Source: CAZDBA01 sp964503615
GTDB taxonomy: Bacteria > Planctomycetota > Planctomycetia > Pirellulales > Pirellulaceae
DNA length: 22,428 bases
Direction of reading: 5' to 3'
Assembly (NCBI GenBank): GCA_964503615.1
Contig: CAZDBA010000078.1
Location: 1-22,428 of the forward strand
Part shown: in pieces, positions 6,143 through 14,813 of the stretch
How the letters are laid out: each line of letters opens with the position of its first letter
How positions within the stretch are numbered: the first letter of the stretch is position 1
The notes under the pieces: model-generated
Seen by the model: only the letters and a program-made list of their open reading frames with translations
Databases searched by the model: none
What the model was told of the DNA's origin: nothing
Program-made: the position numbers and the translations under genes

Positions 6143-7672
6143 ATGAAGTCCCTGACCTGTTCTCTTTTGTTTACCGTTTCCTTGCTGTTCTCGACTTCTG
6201 CGTTGGCTCAAACGACTTGGACGGTTGATTCTCAGGAGGATTGGCAATCGGTTGCCTCGCAAAAGGGAGTTGAGTTTACGGATGGATTTGCGATTCCCAG
6301 TGGCGAGACGGCGACATTGACCAGCAGCTTGAAACGGTTCGCGACCAAGCAGTCGGCGAAGTCGATTGTTGTCGATCAGTCACCTCAGTGGTTGAATTGG
6401 GAACAGACCGAGAACATTGGAACGCGTGACATGGCTGATGCTCCTGTTCTGCTCGTTTTGGGGCCGGACAACTATTGGATGTTGGCGAGGTATGGCAGTA
6501 AAAAGAAAAAGAACAAGAAAGGTGAGGCTGAGAAACAAGCCCCTAAAAAACCGTTTGTATCTGAGCCGGCTACGCTGGAAGGTTTTGACATTCCTTTGCA
6601 AACAACAGCACTGCCGAACCAGTTCGATGCACCAGGTGCACAACAGCCAGACCAAATGGGTTACCACGCTTGGCAAAGTCGCGATATGAAAAACTGGGTT
6701 CGTCACGGGTCGGTAACAGAACTTTTTTCCAAGTGGGTCACTACGGCGGAACAAGTCGATGGAAAAATCTACATCTACTATGACTTTCCTAACGACCAAG
6801 ACCCTCACGTTTACGTGGACGAAGATCTCACCGATGGAATACCAGGTGAGAACATGGGAATGGCTTTCAATGATCCTTCCCACGGTTCTGACTGTGCGGT
6901 TATCCGTAGCCTCGATGGCAAATTTCATTGCATCTACGAGAACTGGTCGCCGATCAATGCACGCAAGCGGTCTTGGGATTCGCCTTTGGCCGGTCACGCG
7001 GTAAGTGAAGATGGTCTCAGAGGGTTCGAGATTTTGGCTCCCGCAGTTGATATGCGAACCAAGCCGACCGGCAAGATGAAAACCTACAATCATCCACACT
7101 GGAAAAAAGAAAATCCCAAACGTTTTCCATCGAACGAGGCGACCTACGAAGTCCACGAACCGACGCAAAAAGCGTTCGGAGATTGGGCTGCAATTGGAAT
7201 TGGCGAGCAATATTATTTGTTTGGAGACTACGATCCAGAGCATGGTGCCAAGATGAGCACCGCATGGTTTACGTCGTCCAGTTTGGACGAACCGTTTGAG
7301 TTTTGTGGCAACATTGGTAGCGGACATCCCGATCCCGATGTCTGCTTTGCCGAAGGCCAATTTTATCTGGCAACTCAGCAATCTAATGACTACGTCAGCC
7401 CAGGGCCTTGGGTCGAAACGGTCGAAGTCCGCTTGGGTGTCGATACCGATAACGATGCAGAGATTGACCAGTGGTCAGAGTGGACTGAGGTCAAGGAAAC
7501 TTACGACTACAAGCCTGGTTTTTCCAAGCATGTCGAAAAGACAGCAGCAGCAATGGATCTTTCTACGTTGCCCGAAGGTTTTGGTTTTCAGTTTCAAGTT
7601 CGCATGACTGACACTACTGAGAACAAGTCAAAACCGATTTTGGATAAAGTCACTTTGACTTTCGGGACGTAA
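6143..7672 (+). CDS. Secreted beta-propeller glycosidase-like protein (GH43/GH32-like)
   Basis: A 509-residue exported protein. I start it at the ATG at 6143, because the frame upstream begins only with a TTG while this ATG gives a clean signal peptide (residues 1-22, ending ...STSALA before Q). Repeated blade-like segments pair aromatic and glycine residues, for example YYDFPNDQDPHVYVDED, KFHCIYENWSP, QYYLFGDYDPEH and HPDPDVCFAEGQFYL. They resemble the five-bladed propellers of glycoside hydrolase clans that include families 43 and 32, whose Asp/Glu catalytic residues lie in such turns. A lysine-rich loop lies at about 118-135. Near residue 433, DTDNDAEID looks like a calcium-binding loop before a C-terminal beta domain. 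I cannot assign the catalytic triad, so the enzyme class is tentative. Polysaccharide use would fit the lifestyle of these bacteria. Confidence 0.7.
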   Translation: MKSLTCSLLFTVSLLFSTSALAQTTWTVDSQEDWQSVASQKGVEFTDGFAIPSGETATLTSSLKRFATKQSAKSIVVDQSPQWLNWEQTENIGTRDMADAPVLLVLGPDNYWMLARYGSKKKKNKKGEAEKQAPKKPFVSEPATLEGFDIPLQTTALPNQFDAPGAQQPDQMGYHAWQSRDMKNWVRHGSVTELFSKWVTTAEQVDGKIYIYYDFPNDQDPHVYVDEDLTDGIPGENMGMAFNDPSHGSDCAVIRSLDGKFHCIYENWSPINARKRSWDSPLAGHAVSEDGLRGFEILAPAVDMRTKPTGKMKTYNHPHWKKENPKRFPSNEATYEVHEPTQKAFGDWAAIGIGEQYYLFGDYDPEHGAKMSTAWFTSSSLDEPFEFCGNIGSGHPDPDVCFAEGQFYLATQQSNDYVSPGPWVETVEVRLGVDTDNDAEIDQWSEWTEVKETYDYKPGFSKHVEKTAAAMDLSTLPEGFGFQFQVRMTDTTENKSKPILDKVTLTFGT

Positions 7673-7979
7673 GCCTGAGCGGCTCGCCTTAAGAAAGACT
7701 TGTGAAATACCCCGAGCCGTTGATAACGATGGTTTTCGCCTCGGAGGCGAGCTACTTTGCTATCACTCGGGGGCGAGCGGTTCGTAGTTTAGCGCATTTT
7801 CTCACAAAGCAAAAGAAAATCGCCACGCTGGCATAAAGTTTATCGATTATCGCAGTTCGATGGTCGATAAGAGTCGTGCGTAGTCACCAAGTGCTCACTT
7901 GTGCATCCGCGCACCGCAATTGTCGTTTCAATCCGAAACGAACGAAGCGATAGGACTTAACCCATCTCAGGATAGTGGA
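7673..7979. other. Intergenic stretch with one short palindrome
   Basis: No gene seen. At 7736-7750 TCGCCTC-G-GAGGCGA forms a 7-bp palindrome, without a T-run that would make it a terminator. A weak ribosome binding site for the next gene (AGGA, 7969-7972) lies at the end of the stretch. Confidence 0.4.
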
Positions 7980-8180
7980 ATGATCTCCAGTCGAATTTTC
8001 AACATCGCCCTTATTGGCTTGGCTTTATTTGCCTTCAGCGTCGTAGGTTGTGCCACCCCTCAGTATTCGGGTGGCTTGCCACCACGTATCGATTCGGTTG
8101 AGGCGGCGGCCGGTGCTGCACCTCAGTCGGTGGGCCTGTTTAGAAATAGTGGCCGTCTGAAAAGCAGCGGTTCGTGCTGA
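7980..8180 (+). CDS. Small lipoprotein of unknown function
   Basis: A 66-residue predicted lipoprotein: basic N-terminus (MISSR), hydrophobic stretch (IALIGLALFAFSVV) and a lipobox VVGC with Cys at about residue 24. A short Gly/Ser/Pro-containing mature part of about 43 residues ends in Cys. The ATG at 7980 is preceded by AGGA with a 7-nt spacer, which supports this start over an earlier in-frame GTG at 7899. No domain is recognised. Small lipoproteins of this sort are common in planctomycetes and are often poorly conserved. Confidence 0.65.
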   Translation: MISSRIFNIALIGLALFAFSVVGCATPQYSGGLPPRIDSVEAAAGAAPQSVGLFRNSGRLKSSGSC

Positions 8181-8396
8181 CATTAGTCAGCCCAGTGTAT
8201 CGTGTATGCACAATTCTAAATAAATCTTAAGCCCTCTTCTCGTCCGCAATTCAATTCTTCCAGGAGAGGGCAGTTCAGAATCTGTTGTGGACTTTGCCAG
8301 AGGTCCGGCTCATCTCAGAGGCAAAAGGAAATTCCCAAACTCTCATTCCATCGTATACTCCAAACGCGTGCTCCAACTCGATCGCGCTAACCTTTG

Positions 8397-9554
8397 ATGG
8401 CTGATCCCAATGCAATTCGACGGTACGAATTCAAATCGGACCGCTCCTATAAATTTTGGGAAGTGTCCGTTGACGATCTTTCAGTGAATACTCGATACGG
8501 TCGAATTGGTACTCGCGGTCGCTCGCAATCAAAAATATTTGACTCCGCCGAAGCCGCTCAGGCTCATGCTGACAAAGAAGCCGCCAAGAAAAAGAAAGCC
8601 GGCTATGTCGAATTGGTCAAGCAAGAAGTTAAACGCAAAACCAATGAAGAGCTATGGAATGAGCTTAAACCACACGAGCCTTTCTTGGAATCGATTCTCG
8701 AATCTCCCGACGACATTGATCAGTATCTAGTCTACGCGGATTGGCTTTTGGAGTGCGGGGATCCGCGTGGGCAATTCATTCTCAGCCAGTTGGCTGCTAA
8801 AGATTCGCAAACTCCAATGTGGGAGCAGATTCGGCATCAAAAAATAGCTGATGAAATTCAATTGACGAACTGGCGAGAATGGCTGGGTGAGCTCGCGCCG
8901 ATTCTGCAGCCTTCTGGATTTAGGCTGGAGTTTCAACGTGGACAGGTTTCTCTTTTGGGGCTTCCGTGTTTGAACAGCCAGATTGGTGTGGCACTTAAGG
9001 GCTCGCCACATTGCCGGTTCCTGCGAACGCTCGAAGTTCTCTCCACTAATCCGTCAGAATTATATAACGATGAAGAAGATGCGATTTCGAGAGAAGCTGA
9101 CACCGGCCTGGAGCCATTGTTGGGAGCCGATTTTGCCAACCTCCGAACGTTGGAACTAACGTACAACCATTTCGGCCGTCGTCGGTTGCCAGGCAGGAAA
9201 ACGTTCGAAGTCATTCACACGATGCCGCGTCTTAGGAAGCTTTCAATTACTGGCTCAATTGTGGCAGGCGATTATCAATTTCTTTTTGACAAAGAAATGC
9301 CGAACCTGGAAGAGCTGATTGTCGAAGACCAATTCGGAAACGGGCCGATTGAAGCGCTTTGTGAATCCGATTGGATGGAGCAATTGGTTTCGCTCAAGCT
9401 CGTATGCGATCTTGAAAATAGCATTGCCCAGAATCTTGCCGAGCGTTTAAACCCCAACGTGATGGAACGCATTGATGTGACGCAAAACAATATCAATGAA
9501 GAAGGCTTGAATACGATCAGAAAAACTGGCGTTTCAGTTGTCTCGTTTTTTTGA
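8397..9554 (+). CDS. WGR-domain protein with TIGR02996 segment and LRR-like tail
   Basis: A 385-residue cytoplasmic protein in three parts. Residues about 6-73 are a WGR domain (RRYEFKSDRSYKFWEV, YGRIGTRG), a module known from PARP and bacterial fusions that binds nucleic-acid ends. After a lysine-rich linker (KKKK), residues about 97-125 carry the TIGR02996 repeat-companion motif (ILESPDDIDQYLVYADWLLE, GDPRGQFI), found mainly in planctomycetes and myxobacteria in front of leucine-rich or other repeats. From about residue 180 on there are degenerate leucine-rich repeats (LRTLELTYNHFG, LRKLSITGS, LEELIVEDQ, MERIDVTQNNINEEGL). Start at the ATG at 8397; the TTG codon just before it is less likely. 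The function is not known; a scaffold or sensor role is an inference. Monocistronic by layout. Confidence 0.85.
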   Translation: MADPNAIRRYEFKSDRSYKFWEVSVDDLSVNTRYGRIGTRGRSQSKIFDSAEAAQAHADKEAAKKKKAGYVELVKQEVKRKTNEELWNELKPHEPFLESILESPDDIDQYLVYADWLLECGDPRGQFILSQLAAKDSQTPMWEQIRHQKIADEIQLTNWREWLGELAPILQPSGFRLEFQRGQVSLLGLPCLNSQIGVALKGSPHCRFLRTLEVLSTNPSELYNDEEDAISREADTGLEPLLGADFANLRTLELTYNHFGRRRLPGRKTFEVIHTMPRLRKLSITGSIVAGDYQFLFDKEMPNLEELIVEDQFGNGPIEALCESDWMEQLVSLKLVCDLENSIAQNLAERLNPNVMERIDVTQNNINEEGLNTIRKTGVSVVSFF

Positions 9555-9618
9555 TGGTTTTGGAACGCCGGTCCAATTCTTTTTTCGTGGCGTAAGCTTC
9601 CAGTTTGCGATTATCCTC

Positions 9619-9634
9619 ACGCTCGTGCGAGCGT
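9619..9634. repeat. Short perfect palindrome
   Basis: ACGCTCG-TG-CGAGCGT forms a 7-bp stem with a 2-nt loop, 65 bp past the stop of the WGR gene. No T-run follows on either strand, so it is not called a terminator. The rest of the 262-bp intergenic space shows nothing else I can support until the promoter-like box at 9804. Confidence 0.4.
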
Positions 9635-9803
9635 AGGCCAACGTGAGTGAATTGATTTTCTGCCAATCCGGAATCCAGATGAATTTTGGCGAATCCCACT
9701 ACGAGCAATCTATGAGTCTTGAAACGTCCTTATGCTAAGCATCGCTGGATTTCGCTTATTCGTTTGCTGAAGCCGTCGCCTGTTGGAGTTGCCACAATGG
9801 TTC

Positions 9804-9809
9804 TATAAT
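9804..9809 (+). promoter_or_regulatory. Candidate -10 box of the ABC exporter operon
   Basis: A perfect TATAAT ends 7 nt before the ATG at 9817. No good -35 box is found at 16-18 nt spacing (TTGGAG lies at 15 nt). If this box is used, transcription would start at or next to the ATG, giving a leaderless mRNA. This agrees with the lack of a Shine-Dalgarno sequence there. Confidence 0.4.
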
Positions 9810-9816
9810 CTCGGCC

Positions 9817-10848
9817 ATGGCAATTATCGAAATCAAGAATCTGTCCAAGTCCTATCAGGTTTATCAGAAAAAAGAGGGCTTGTGGGCATCGATCCGTGGC
9901 TTGGCCAAGCGTGAGTACCGAGAGGTAAAAGCGGTTGATGGTATCGACTTGACCGTTAACGAAGGTGAATTCGTAGCGTTTCTGGGACCCAACGGAGCTG
10001 GTAAAACGACGACGCTCAAACTGTTGTCAGGTGTCATTAGTCCGACCAGCGGCGAGGCGACGGTTATGGGCTATCGGCCTTGGGATCGCGAGAACGAGTA
10101 TCGTCGTAAGTTCGCTTTGGTAATGGGGCAAAAGAATCAACTTTGGTGGGACTTGCCTGCTGCTGAATCGTTTCGGTTAAACCAACATATCTACGGAATT
10201 GACGCAGGTGAATTCGATAAAACGAAGAACGAGTTGTGCGAACTGTTGGACGTAACTCGCTTGTTAAGTCAGCCGGTGCGGGAGCTGTCGCTGGGCGAGC
10301 GGATGAAAATGGAGTTGATCGCGGCGCTGTTGCACTCGCCTCAGGTTCTGTTTTTGGACGAGCCGACGATCGGTTTGGACGTGATCGCTCAACACAAGAT
10401 CCAACAGTTTCTCAAGCAGTATCAGCGTGATCGCAAGATTACGATTTTGCTAACCAGTCATTACATGAAAGATATCACGGCGCTTTGCCAACGTGTTGTG
10501 ATTATTGCTGGCGGAAAAATACACTACGACGGCTCGCTGGAAGGTGTAATCGACCAATTTAGCAGTGATAAAATTGTCACGTTGCAGGTTAGTGAGCTGG
10601 AAGATTTCGACAGCCTTTCACGATTGCCCAACGTAATCGAAGTTCAACCGCCCAAGGTTAAATTTCGCGTTGCCAGAGATGATGTGGCTCGAGTCCTGGG
10701 TGAAATTTTGTCTACGCGTTCAGTAGAAGACATCGTGGTTGAGGATCCTCCTTTAGAAGAGGTGATCGCCGCAGTATTCACGTTGGCTGCCGCAGAAAAG
10801 CCCGAGTCAACACCAGAGCAAGCAGGAGCGGTTGCTCACCGCGACTGA
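9817..10848 (+). CDS. ABC-2 type exporter, ATP-binding protein (COG4586-like)
   Basis: A 343-residue ATPase that powers the two permeases encoded next to it. Motifs: Walker A GPNGAGKT (57-64), Q-loop region VMGQKNQLWWDLP (102-114), signature LSLGE (157-161), Walker B VLFLDEP (177-183), D-loop GLD, and H-loop His215 in LLTSH. The extended segment between strand 1 and Walker A (YQKKEGLWASIRGLAKREYREVKAV, 16-40, given here as its limits only) and the tail of about 100 residues after the core are typical of the COG4586 subfamily, which always pairs with COG4587 and COG3694 permeases. It ends at 10848, six bases before the next start, so translation is coupled. The substrate is unknown; the family is loosely linked to drug or lipid export. 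Confidence 0.93.
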   Translation: MAIIEIKNLSKSYQVYQKKEGLWASIRGLAKREYREVKAVDGIDLTVNEGEFVAFLGPNGAGKTTTLKLLSGVISPTSGEATVMGYRPWDRENEYRRKFALVMGQKNQLWWDLPAAESFRLNQHIYGIDAGEFDKTKNELCELLDVTRLLSQPVRELSLGERMKMELIAALLHSPQVLFLDEPTIGLDVIAQHKIQQFLKQYQRDRKITILLTSHYMKDITALCQRVVIIAGGKIHYDGSLEGVIDQFSSDKIVTLQVSELEDFDSLSRLPNVIEVQPPKVKFRVARDDVARVLGEILSTRSVEDIVVEDPPLEEVIAAVFTLAAAEKPESTPEQAGAVAHRD

Positions 10849-10854
10849 TGTTTT

Positions 10855-11682
10855 ATGTATACACGTGCTTTAACCTGGTATACGTTTTTGCAAATTTCGC
10901 TTAACGAGCGATTGGTCTACCGAGGCGATTTTATACTTGGCACCTTAATGCGTTTCCTGCCAACGATCACTCAGATCTTTTTGTGGGGAGCGATTTTTCA
11001 ATCGGTATCCAGCGACAATATTGCTGACTATCGGTTTGGAGACATAATTGCGTATTACTTGTTGACCACGATCAGTCGTGCGTTTTCCAGTATGCCAGGT
11101 TTAACATCTGGCATTGCAGAGCAAGTTCGATCAGGTGAGATCAAAAAGTTCCTGATTCAACCGATCGATATGGTCGGGTGTCTATTGGTCCAGCGAATTG
11201 CCCACAAGTTGGTTTATTACTTGATGGCAGCGCTGCCATTTACGTTAGTGTTCTTTCTGTGCCGCGGCTTTTTTATTGATGGTTGGCCGTCGGGCGATGT
11301 CCTGTTGGTTTATTTTACTTCGCTGATTTTGGCATTTTGTCTGGGCTATTTTCTGGAGTGCTGTATCGGTCTGGTCTCGTTTTGGTGGTTGGAGGTCGGC
11401 TCGCTGACGTTCATCTTTATGTTGATGAACTTCTTTTTGTCGGGGCACATGTTCCCGTTGGATCTGTTGCCCAGCGATCCGATTAACGTTCGCGGCTTTG
11501 TTGAACTTTTGCCGTTCAAGTATTTGGCCTATTTTCCGGCGGCGGTGTTCCTGGGAAAAGTCAGCGGTCCCGAGATGTACATGGGATTGGCGATCGAAGC
11601 GTGCTGGGTAGTTTTCTTTATCGTATTGGCTCGAGTCCTCTGGTGGCGGGGAGTCAATCGGTACAGTGGATTCGGAGGGTAA
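10855..11682 (+). CDS. ABC-2 exporter permease, first subunit (COG4587-like)
   Basis: A 275-residue membrane protein with about six hydrophobic segments (around residues 35-50, 65-85, 115-140, 150-165, 170-205 and 240-262). The cytoplasmic motif QVRSGEIKKFLIQPID (about 90-105) is the coupling-region hallmark of this permease family and is matched by a similar motif in the next gene. It follows the ATPase gene by 6 bp and ends 4 bp before the preferred start of the second permease. I infer an ABC exporter of one ATPase dimer and a permease heterodimer. Confidence 0.88.
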   Translation: MYTRALTWYTFLQISLNERLVYRGDFILGTLMRFLPTITQIFLWGAIFQSVSSDNIADYRFGDIIAYYLLTTISRAFSSMPGLTSGIAEQVRSGEIKKFLIQPIDMVGCLLVQRIAHKLVYYLMAALPFTLVFFLCRGFFIDGWPSGDVLLVYFTSLILAFCLGYFLECCIGLVSFWWLEVGSLTFIFMLMNFFLSGHMFPLDLLPSDPINVRGFVELLPFKYLAYFPAAVFLGKVSGPEMYMGLAIEACWVVFFIVLARVLWWRGVNRYSGFGG

Positions 11683-11686
11683 CGCG

Positions 11687-12544
11687 GTGTCAGGGGCGAG
11701 GCCTTCCTATTTCAGAGTCTTAACTACGTTTGCTCGCAACTCGTTGGTGCGCGATATGTCGTTTCGTGCCAATTTTCTATTCCAGTGCATTTCATCGGTG
11801 TGCTGGGCGATGATGAACTTTGGTCTGTTCAAGATCATTTATTCGCACGCGAATACGATCGGTGCCGGGTGGGGTGACCACCAATTCTTTATTTTTCTGG
11901 GCACGATTTGGATCATTAATTCGATCGTGCAAACTTTCGTGATGGCGAATGCTCAGGAGTTTAGCGAGTTGATTCGGACTGGCAATTTGGACTTTGCTTT
12001 GCTTAAACCGATCGATACTCAATTTCTGATTTCATTTCCTCGCATTACGTGGGCGCAGGTTCCCAACGGAATTTTGGGGCTGTGTCTGGTGATCTATTCG
12101 CTCAATAACCTGGCCGCGGAGTCGGGTAGCACAGTCCATATTTCAGTTTGGAACTGTTTGGCATTTGTGCTGTTTATCGCATGCGGTGTGGTCGTGATGT
12201 ATAGCGTGATGATCGTGTTGGCTTCGACCAGTATTTGGCTGGGTCGCAATCAGCAATTGCAGAGCTTTTGGTTTTACATCACGAATTTTTACCGGTACCC
12301 GATGGAGATTTATCAATCGAATGTGTTGGGTTGGTGCCTGTGGTCGTTTTTTACTTTTGTGATCCCTGTTTTGGTCGTCTCCAATGTGCCTGCGCGCGTG
12401 TTGGCCCAGCCATCCGGCTACCCGTTTCAGACTTGGGAATGGCTGTTCGCTGTCTATGCGATTGTGGCAGCGGTTGGCAGTTTGTTTGGCAGCCGTTGGA
12501 TTTTCAGTCGTGCGTTACGTGGTTATCGAAGTGCCAGTAGCTGA
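11687..12544 (+). CDS. ABC-2 exporter permease, second subunit (COG3694-like)
   Basis: A 285-residue membrane protein with six hydrophobic segments. It has the same coupling motif as its partner (LIRTGNLDFALLKPIDTQF, about residues 85-105). I place the start at the GTG at 11687, because GGAGGG at 11674-11679 lies 7 nt upstream, an ideal ribosome binding site that overlaps the end of the previous gene. An earlier in-frame GTG at 11666 would overlap that gene and lacks such a site. Last gene of the three-gene operon; no clear terminator follows. Confidence 0.87.
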   Translation: MSGARPSYFRVLTTFARNSLVRDMSFRANFLFQCISSVCWAMMNFGLFKIIYSHANTIGAGWGDHQFFIFLGTIWIINSIVQTFVMANAQEFSELIRTGNLDFALLKPIDTQFLISFPRITWAQVPNGILGLCLVIYSLNNLAAESGSTVHISVWNCLAFVLFIACGVVVMYSVMIVLASTSIWLGRNQQLQSFWFYITNFYRYPMEIYQSNVLGWCLWSFFTFVIPVLVVSNVPARVLAQPSGYPFQTWEWLFAVYAIVAAVGSLFGSRWIFSRALRGYRSASS

Positions 12545-13041
12545 GCTGATTGGTTGTTCGGAAAATTGGACTCGTGTGAGGTCTTAACCAAACCCCAATA
12601 TGGCATGTGGGGGTGAACGGGCTTGGGATGCTTGGTTCGAAAGTTCGGGATTTGCGGTGTGTTCGGCAAGGTGGTGTGCGAATTTGCTTGGTGTATGTGG
12701 GGTTTTGAGGAATGTTATCCTCAGGGTTGTTGTTGGTTTATCCGGTAAAAACGCTTGCAGTGGCTTAAGACCAAACTGTCCCGCAAGTGGGTCCGGTTTT
12801 TCGATTGATAGTGATGATAGGCCACTTTCGATCCTTGAATCGGTAGAACCATGTTCTAGTATTCAAGTGTATTTCAGAGTGGGAAAGGTTGGATTATCAA
12901 CCTTTACAATAGGAAACTGCCCGAAACTCTGTTCAAAAAACGCGCAAAGTATTGCGTTAAAAGCGGTAGGGCAAGTTATACTTACCTGTTACCTATTATG
13001 CCCAAATCTTAGGGCGAGATCATCTGGAGTTTTATACAACC
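12545..13041. other. Intergenic stretch of about 500 bp, promoter region of the next gene
   Basis: No protein gene supported: the open frame across it lacks family features and has poor codon quality. It contains a small hairpin GAGGA-N6-TCCTC near 12706-12721. Near the end is a promoter-like pair, TTGCGT (12952-12957) and TATACT (12977-12982) with a 19-nt spacer, which could drive the gene at 13042. This is weak evidence. Confidence 0.35.
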
Positions 13042-14813
13042 ATGGCCAACCTCATTCCAATGGACCAAGCAGCCGCGATGCTTGGAATGACTGTCGAAAA
13101 ACTCACTGAGTTGAGATCTAACAATGAGATCTTCGGCTATCGTGACGGTCAAAACTGGAAGTTCAAAATGAGTGAGTTGGAGCGGGTCGCCAGCGACTTG
13201 GATATTCAGCTCAAAGATGCCAGTTCAGCCCCGCTGGATCTGGGTGATATTGAAGATTTCGAGTTGAGTGATTCAGCGCTCGATATTTCGTCTGCTGATC
13301 TGTCCGAGAGTTTGACTGACAAAGCGGACGATATGGGGATCCTGTCCGGCGGTGGACTTGGACTTGGCGATAGCGGAGAGTTCAGTCTGGAAGACAGTGC
13401 CGAACTTTCACTCGAGGACAGTGCCGAACTTTCACTCGAGGACAGTGCCGAACTTTCACTCGAGGATAGTGCCGAACTTTCACTGGAAGATAGTGCCGAA
13501 CTTTCACTCGGTGATAGCGGATTGTCTCTCGGTGATAGTGGGTTGTCTCTTGAAGATAGTGGTGATCTTACTCTTGNNNNNNNNNNNNNNNNNNNNNNNN
13601 NNNNNNNNNNNNNNNNNNNNNNNNNNNNNNNNNNNNNNNNNNNNNNNNNNNNNNNNNNNNNNNNNNNNNNNNNNNNTTGTCTCTCGGTGATAGTGGGTTG
13701 TCTCTTGAAGATAGTGGTGATCTTACTCTTGAAAATAGTGGGCTGTCTCTCGAAGACAGTGGTTCACTTTCGCTTGCGGATAGTGCAGATGATTTGTTGC
13801 TGGAAGGTGACAGTGTCGTACTTGGATCGGAAGATGTCCTGGATGGTGACGACGATGATGACCTCTCATTTGGCAGCAGTGATATTTCTCTAGCGGCCAG
13901 TAGTAAAGATCTTCCAAGTCCCAGTGATACCAACGCGCTATTGGCTGGCGGTAGTAATCTTTTGGACGAAGAACTCTCTGGCGGTCAAACTCCTTCAGAT
14001 ACAGGAATGATGTTGGCCGCGGCCGACAGTTTGGACGACGACGATGATGACGATCTGTTCGGAGACGATCTGGAATTGATCGATGACGACAGCTTTGAAG
14101 AGAGCGCCGATCTCGGCAGCGACTTCGAAGACAGTGACCTTGTGCTGGACGATAGCGATTCAAGTGCTGAGATCGTTTTGGCCGGTGGCGAATCGGGCAT
14201 CAACTTGGGGCTAAACGAAAGTGGAATCGAACTGGACGAAGAGCCTTTGGAGCTCGGTGGATCCGATATCGACTCACTTGAATTGCCTGAGGACGATGAT
14301 GATCTCTTGGAGCTGGACGCTCTGGATGACTCCGGAACAATGGCTCAAGAAGACGAATTCAAATTGACCGCTTTGGAAGAGGATCTCGACGATCAATCCA
14401 GCGGCTCTCAAGTTATCGCCTTGGAAGATTCTGAGATCTATGACGATGGTGAAGCTTCGATTCTTGGTAGCGACGTATTGGGGGCTCAGCCCGCGATGCT
14501 GCCCGAAGCGGAATCCGCCTTTGGTTCAGATACAGGTGGCTCGATCTTTGATCAGGCTGGAATGAGTCCTGAAGCAGGTGTTGTCGCAGGCGGTGCGATG
14601 GTTGCTCCTGCGGGTGTTGCTGGCGTTCCAGCAGCTGCCGTCGAGACGCCTTTTACGATTTGGCAAGTGATTGGATTGGGACTCGTAGCGACTTTGTTAG
14701 TGCTTGGCGGAATGCTGGGCTACGACATTGCTCGTAACCTCTGGATGCCAGAAGACACGGTTATCAGCACCGGCTTGCTCAAGTTCTTCCTGGAGATCAC
14801 CGGTATGGGCTAA
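13042..14813 (+). CDS. HTH (MerR/excisionase-like) protein with acidic octapeptide repeats and one TM segment, broken by assembly gap
   Basis: The N-terminus (residues 1-55: LIPMDQAAAMLGMTVEKLTELRSNNEIFGY, cited here by its limits, then GQNWKFKMSELERVA) looks like a MerR/excisionase-type helix-turn-helix. A long acidic Ser/Asp/Leu region follows. It begins with about six copies of an 8-residue unit (EDSAELSL) whose 24-bp DNA unit is nearly identical (about 13385-13510), then GDSGLSLEDSGDLTL-type variants and many Asp/Glu runs. Near the C-terminus, IWQVIGLGLVATLLVLGGML is a single membrane segment, with a short tail ending in EITGMG. The reading frames on the two sides of the 100-N gap differ by the stated gap length, which is an artefact: joining the identical 55-bp flanks keeps the frame and gives 538 residues. 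The true repeat count is unknown. Function not known. Confidence 0.8.
13385..13512 (+). repeat. 24-bp tandem repeat (minisatellite) inside the coding region
   Basis: The unit GACAGTGCCGAACTTTCACT plus four bases repeats five to six times with few changes, each encoding the octapeptide EDSAELSL. The third-position changes are fewer than expected for old protein repeats, which points to recent expansion by slippage or unequal exchange. It continues as a more degenerate 24-bp series up to and past the assembly gap. Confidence 0.85.
13577..13676. other. Assembly gap (100 N) inside a tandem repeat
   Basis: Exactly 100 N, the usual placeholder for a gap of unknown size. The 55 bases before it (13522-13576) are identical to the 55 bases after it (13677-13731). 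The break is therefore caused by the repeat, and the two contig ends may simply overlap. Confidence 0.97.

Noticed and set aside
6380..7381. Long (333-codon) minus-strand open frame
   Set aside because: It is the antisense shadow of the secreted propeller gene, which has a signal peptide and protein-like composition.
8231..8271. Possible terminator GCCCTCT / AGAGGGC
   Set aside because: Only 7 bp with a 27-nt loop and no T-run.
12600..13109. 169-codon open frame upstream of the HTH/repeat gene
   Set aside because: No family features, Cys- and Gly-rich random-like composition, and it overlaps the well supported start at 13042 in another frame.
13568..13933. Minus-strand frame across the N gap
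   Set aside because: Ser/Asp-repeat shadow of the plus-strand gene, and the frame over N is meaningless.
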